In this document: piece by piece, positions 35,894-38,632 of the stretch | Numbering within the stretch: position 1 is the stretch's first letter | Layout of the letters: every line of letters begins with the position of its first letter | Assembly (NCBI GenBank): GCA_964472265.1 | Contig: CAYYJO010000008.1 | Location: 1-38,632, forward strand | Length of the DNA stretch: 38,632 nucleotides | Source of the DNA: JAGNLA01 sp964472265 | Lineage (GTDB): Bacteria; Caldisericota; Caldisericia; JAAYUI01 | Direction: 5' to 3' | Position numbers and translations under genes: made by a program | Notes under the pieces: generated by a model | What the model saw: the letters and a program-made list of their open reading frames with translations, nothing else | Database searches by the model: none | Told to the model about the DNA's origin: nothing

Positions 35894-38632
35894 CGAAATC
35901 GCGTTTCAGACAGGAGTTTCCCCTGCTGACGTGATCGATATGGCAAAGAAGCTTGGCGTGGCAGTCAAGAGCGGTTCAGATGCNNNNNNNNNNNNNNNNN
36001 NNNNNNNNNNNNNNNNNNNNNNNNNNNNNNNNNNNNNNNNNNNNNNNNNNNNNNNNNNNNNNNNNNNNNNNNNNNNNNNNNNNACGTGATCGATATGGCA
36101 AAGAAGCTTGGCGTGGCAGTCAAGAGCGGTTCAGATGCACTTGACGATGCAGTCATTGTCAGGATTCGTGCCATGGTTTCCCTAAAAATGCACAAGCCGG
36201 TTACTGACGACCCGATAAAGGTTCCGCCGGCGCAGAAGCCAAAAACAAGCCTTTTTGACGAAGTGGTCAAGAAAAAAACCCCTTCACTAAAGGCTGCAAC
36301 CGCGGACGCTGTAGAGCTGGCAAAGGCTGCTGAAGCCGCCATGCTTGCAGGCGAGTCTGTCACCACTCCGAAAGCTCCGAAGGCTCCGGAGCCGGAAACC
36401 GTCATTGTCAAAAAGACGCTCAAACCGGTACTTCCACCGAAAAAGAAAGACTTGATCAAAGACATTCCGCTCAAGTCTGAAGTGGTCAAAGAAAAGCCGG
36501 TCAAGGAAAAGGTTGCAGAAAAACCGGTAGAAGAAAAACCTGTCGAGGAAAAAGCAGCAAAGAGGACAGTCGAAAAAGAAGAAAAAATCGAAAAGACAGA
36601 GTCTCTTGCCAAAGCTGCAACCCCCCAGGAACAACCGGCCGAGACCGTAACTGAAGCACCAAAGGAACACGCCCACAAACCAAAATCAAAGGTTGAGCCG
36701 AAACACGAGGAACCTCAGGCAACCGAAGCTGTTGTCGAGGAACCCACAAAGGAAGCCCAGCCAACGCACAAACCGGTGAAACAGCACAAGCCGGAACACA
36801 AGGAAGAAGCTGCAACAACTGCTCCGGTCGTTGAGGAAAAAGCTGAAAAACAGCATCATCCACCGACAGAGCATAAAGAAGAACCAAAGACAGAAGCAAA
36901 GCCAGAAACAAAACACGAAAGAAAACCGGAAACAAAATCTGAGCACAAGCCGGATTCGAGACAGGAACAGAGAGAGAAGAAGCCGGAACAGAAAAAGGAA
37001 GAAAAATATTCGCACTTTGACAGACCTGTCCAGGCTCCAAAACTTGTCAAACCAATCGATCCAAGAGAACTCTTCCTCGGCCAGAAACCAAGAACCGATC
37101 CAAACATGCCGCCAAGGACTGAGGAAAACAGGTATAACAACAGACCGGACTACAGAAGACCGGATCAGGGTTCTGGAACCGGAAGGCCACAGTACGGCAA
37201 CAAACCAGCCTTTGGAAATAAACCGGCTTTCGGCAACAAGCCAGCGTTTGGGAATAAACCTGCGTTTGGTGCAAAACCGGCATTTGGTAGCAAGCCCGCA
37301 TTTGGAAGCAAGCCAGGCGGATTTGGCAAAAACACCCCGACTGTCCCTACCGAACCGGCAAAACAGGATCACAGGGATTTCAGGAAAGACAAAGACCCAA
37401 AAACTGCTGCCGAGTACATAGTCGATAAAGAACAATACAAATTCAAACAGAAACACAAACCGAAACATCAGGGTGCACAGAAGCAGGCAATGTCAAAGCC
37501 GGAGCCAGCTCCAGAAGTCAAACAGAAACTCACAATCGACGTGTTTGCAAAAACAGCTGGCGTTCCTGAACAGCGCATAATGAGCTACATGCTCAAACAA
37601 GGCTATGTTCCGAATCCGGAAGAAGAGCTTTCAGGCCCAATTCTGGCCATGCTCTCAACGGCATTTGGCCTCAAGACTGACGAAGAAGGCAAACTTGAGG
37701 ATGAAAACCTTGTCCCAAGAGCTCCAATCGTCACCGTCATGGGTCACGTTGACCACGGCAAAACGACACTCCTCGACTACATCAGAAAAACAAAAGTTGC
37801 AATGGGCGAAGCCGGTGGCATCACCCAGAGCATCGGTTCATACAAAGTCACGGTAAACGGCAGGGACATCTGCTTCATAGACACCCCCGGCCACGAAGCT
37901 TTCGCAGCCATGAGGCGTGAAGGTGCAAATGTCACCGACATTGTAATCCTTGTCGTTGCAGCAACCGAAGGCATCAAGGAACAAACTGTCGAAGCCATCA
38001 AAATGGCGCAGGAAGCCAAAGTCAGCATTATCGTTGCTGCAAACAAAATGGATCTCCCTGGCGCAAACGTTGACAGGCTTAAAACTCAGCTCACGGACAT
38101 CGGACTCACACCTGAAGACTGGGGTGGACAGACAATCGTCGCTCCAATCGTAGCCAGAACCGGTCAAGGAGTAAACGAGCTCCTTGAAATGATTCTGCTG
38201 ACAGCCGACATCCTCGAACTGAAGATGAACAAGAACGGCAAACTCGCCGGAACCATCATCGAATCCAGGATGGACAAGTTCGTTGGCCCGCTTGCAACGG
38301 CCATTGTCCAGAGTGGAACCCTCAAGGTTGGAGACTATATAGAAGCTGGCGGATCATGGGGCAGGGTCAAGGCTCTGTTTGATGACCTTGAAAAGAGAAC
38401 TGACAAAGCCAAAGCCGTCACTCCGGTGAAGATTATGGGTTTCGACTCGGTTCCAAAACCAGGTTCAATATTGCTCTCATCTGATGTTTCAAGGAAACGC
38501 AAGACAGAGGACAAGGGCGAAGCTCCAAAAGCCGATGCACCTAAATCGGAAATCGACCTTGCAACAGCAAATCTTGACGACCTGTTCAAGGTTTATGACC
38601 AGCAGTCGGCTTCAAAGCTTAATCTTGTTGTG
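35874..38632 (+). CDS. infB: Translation initiation factor IF-2, interrupted by an assembly gap and cut by the window edge
   Basis: GTPase that brings initiator tRNA to the 30S subunit and promotes 50S joining. ATG 35874 follows AAAGGTGA. The first IF2-N domain (VDEIAFQTGVSPADVIDMAKKLG) is broken by 100 Ns. If the Ns and one copy of the flanking 55-bp repeat are removed, the frame is open from 35874 to the window end; as given, the two halves are in different frames. A long Lys/Glu/Pro-rich linker (about 36240-37190) and FGxKPA repeats follow. Then come a second IF2-N domain (LTIDVFAKTAGVPEQRI), the G domain with GHVDHGKT (37742-37765), DTPGHE (37880-37897) and NKMD (38042-38053), and domain II (GTIIESRMDKFVGPLATAIVQ). 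The C-terminal domains are missing. Confidence 0.96.
35929..35983. repeat. 55-bp duplicate, left of the assembly gap
   Basis: Identical to 36084-36138. It begins ACGTGATCGATATGGC and ends GGTTCAGATGC directly at the first N. Its length equals a common assembly k-mer, so it is almost certainly the same 55 bases reported twice. Confidence 0.93.
35984..36083. other. Assembly gap, exactly 100 N
   Basis: A fixed-length filler placed between two contigs. The true distance is probably minus 55, meaning an overlap, because the flanks are identical and merging them restores the infB frame. Confidence 0.97.
36084..36138. repeat. 55-bp duplicate, right of the assembly gap
   Basis: Second copy of 35929-35983. 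Reading continues from here as GCA CTT GAC GAT, which completes the first IF2-N domain (SDALDDAVIVRIRAMVSL). Confidence 0.93.
37193..37318 (+). repeat. Seven tandem FGxKPA units in the IF-2 linker
   Basis: Seven 18-bp units encode YGNKPA, FGNKPA three times, FGAKPA, FGSKPA and FGSKPG. Codons vary between units (TTT/TTC, GGA/GGC/GGG/GGT, CCA/CCG/CCT/CCC), so the protein repeat is older than any recent slippage. Confidence 0.9.

Noticed and set aside
35965..36678. Open frame of 237 codons on the minus strand running through the N gap
   Set aside because: It exists only because Ns do not create stops, and it lies antisense to infB.
36686..37468. Open frame of 260 codons opposite infB
   Set aside because: It is antisense to the low-complexity Lys/Glu/Pro-rich linker, which removes stop codons on the other strand. 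The product is Phe/Leu/Arg-rich noise with no ribosome site or domain.

Overview
The window looks like a scaffold from an uncultured bacterium assembled from shotgun reads. A run of exactly 100 Ns inside infB is flanked by two identical 55-bp copies, the signature of two contigs overlapping by one k-mer that were never merged. Housekeeping genes (gap, cdaA/cdaR, thiN, rsmG, rimP-nusA-rnpM-infB) are plainly bacterial. Arginine is written mostly with AGA/AGG (17 of 21 in nusA by my count), a habit common in thermophile-related lineages. Copper-amine-oxidase-N-like and PEGA modules recall deep-branching Gram-positive, Caldisericota or Thermotogota-like groups. That placement is inference; I cannot name the taxon.

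Layout. (1) 1-7469, minus strand: a 2227-residue secreted protein made largely of 26 cysteine-rich modules, followed by the start of gap (GAPDH), which runs off the left edge. (2) 7470-7740: a divergent promoter region with a long imperfect inverted repeat. (3) 7741-11689, plus strand: two membrane-anchored SurA/PrsA-like parvulin proteins and two small paralogous membrane proteins, then a hairpin. (4) 11784-17020, plus strand: a membrane protein with a carboxypeptidase-regulatory-like domain, the c-di-AMP synthase cdaA with its regulator cdaR, a YtcJ-type amidohydrolase and thiamine pyrophosphokinase. (5) 33994 down to 17021, minus strand: a 17-kb operon-like array with 4-bp overlaps at most junctions. 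It encodes a pseudokinase-ATPase-TPR-GAF protein, a transmembrane Ser/Thr kinase with PEGA domains, a secreted beta-propeller protein, a 2205-residue gingipain-type (C25) peptidase, rsmG and an alpha-oxoamine synthase. (6) 34138 to the right edge, plus strand: rimP, nusA, rnpM (ylxR) and infB (partial).

How the genes may work together. The minus-strand array joins a cytosolic ATP-binding regulator, a transmembrane kinase with a large outer domain, and two very large exported proteins that share propeller, beta-sandwich and copper-amine-oxidase-like parts. I read it as a candidate envelope signalling and proteolysis system. The 131-bp region between it and rimP carries two back-to-back sigma70-like promoters, two ATTG-NN-CAAT sites and a separate 22-bp near-palindrome lying across the rimP promoter. 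The best sequence-derived result is in the 2227-residue protein: six cysteine positions recur in the modules and are gained or lost in fixed pairs (2 with 3, 1 with 5, 4 with 6), which predicts its disulfide pattern.
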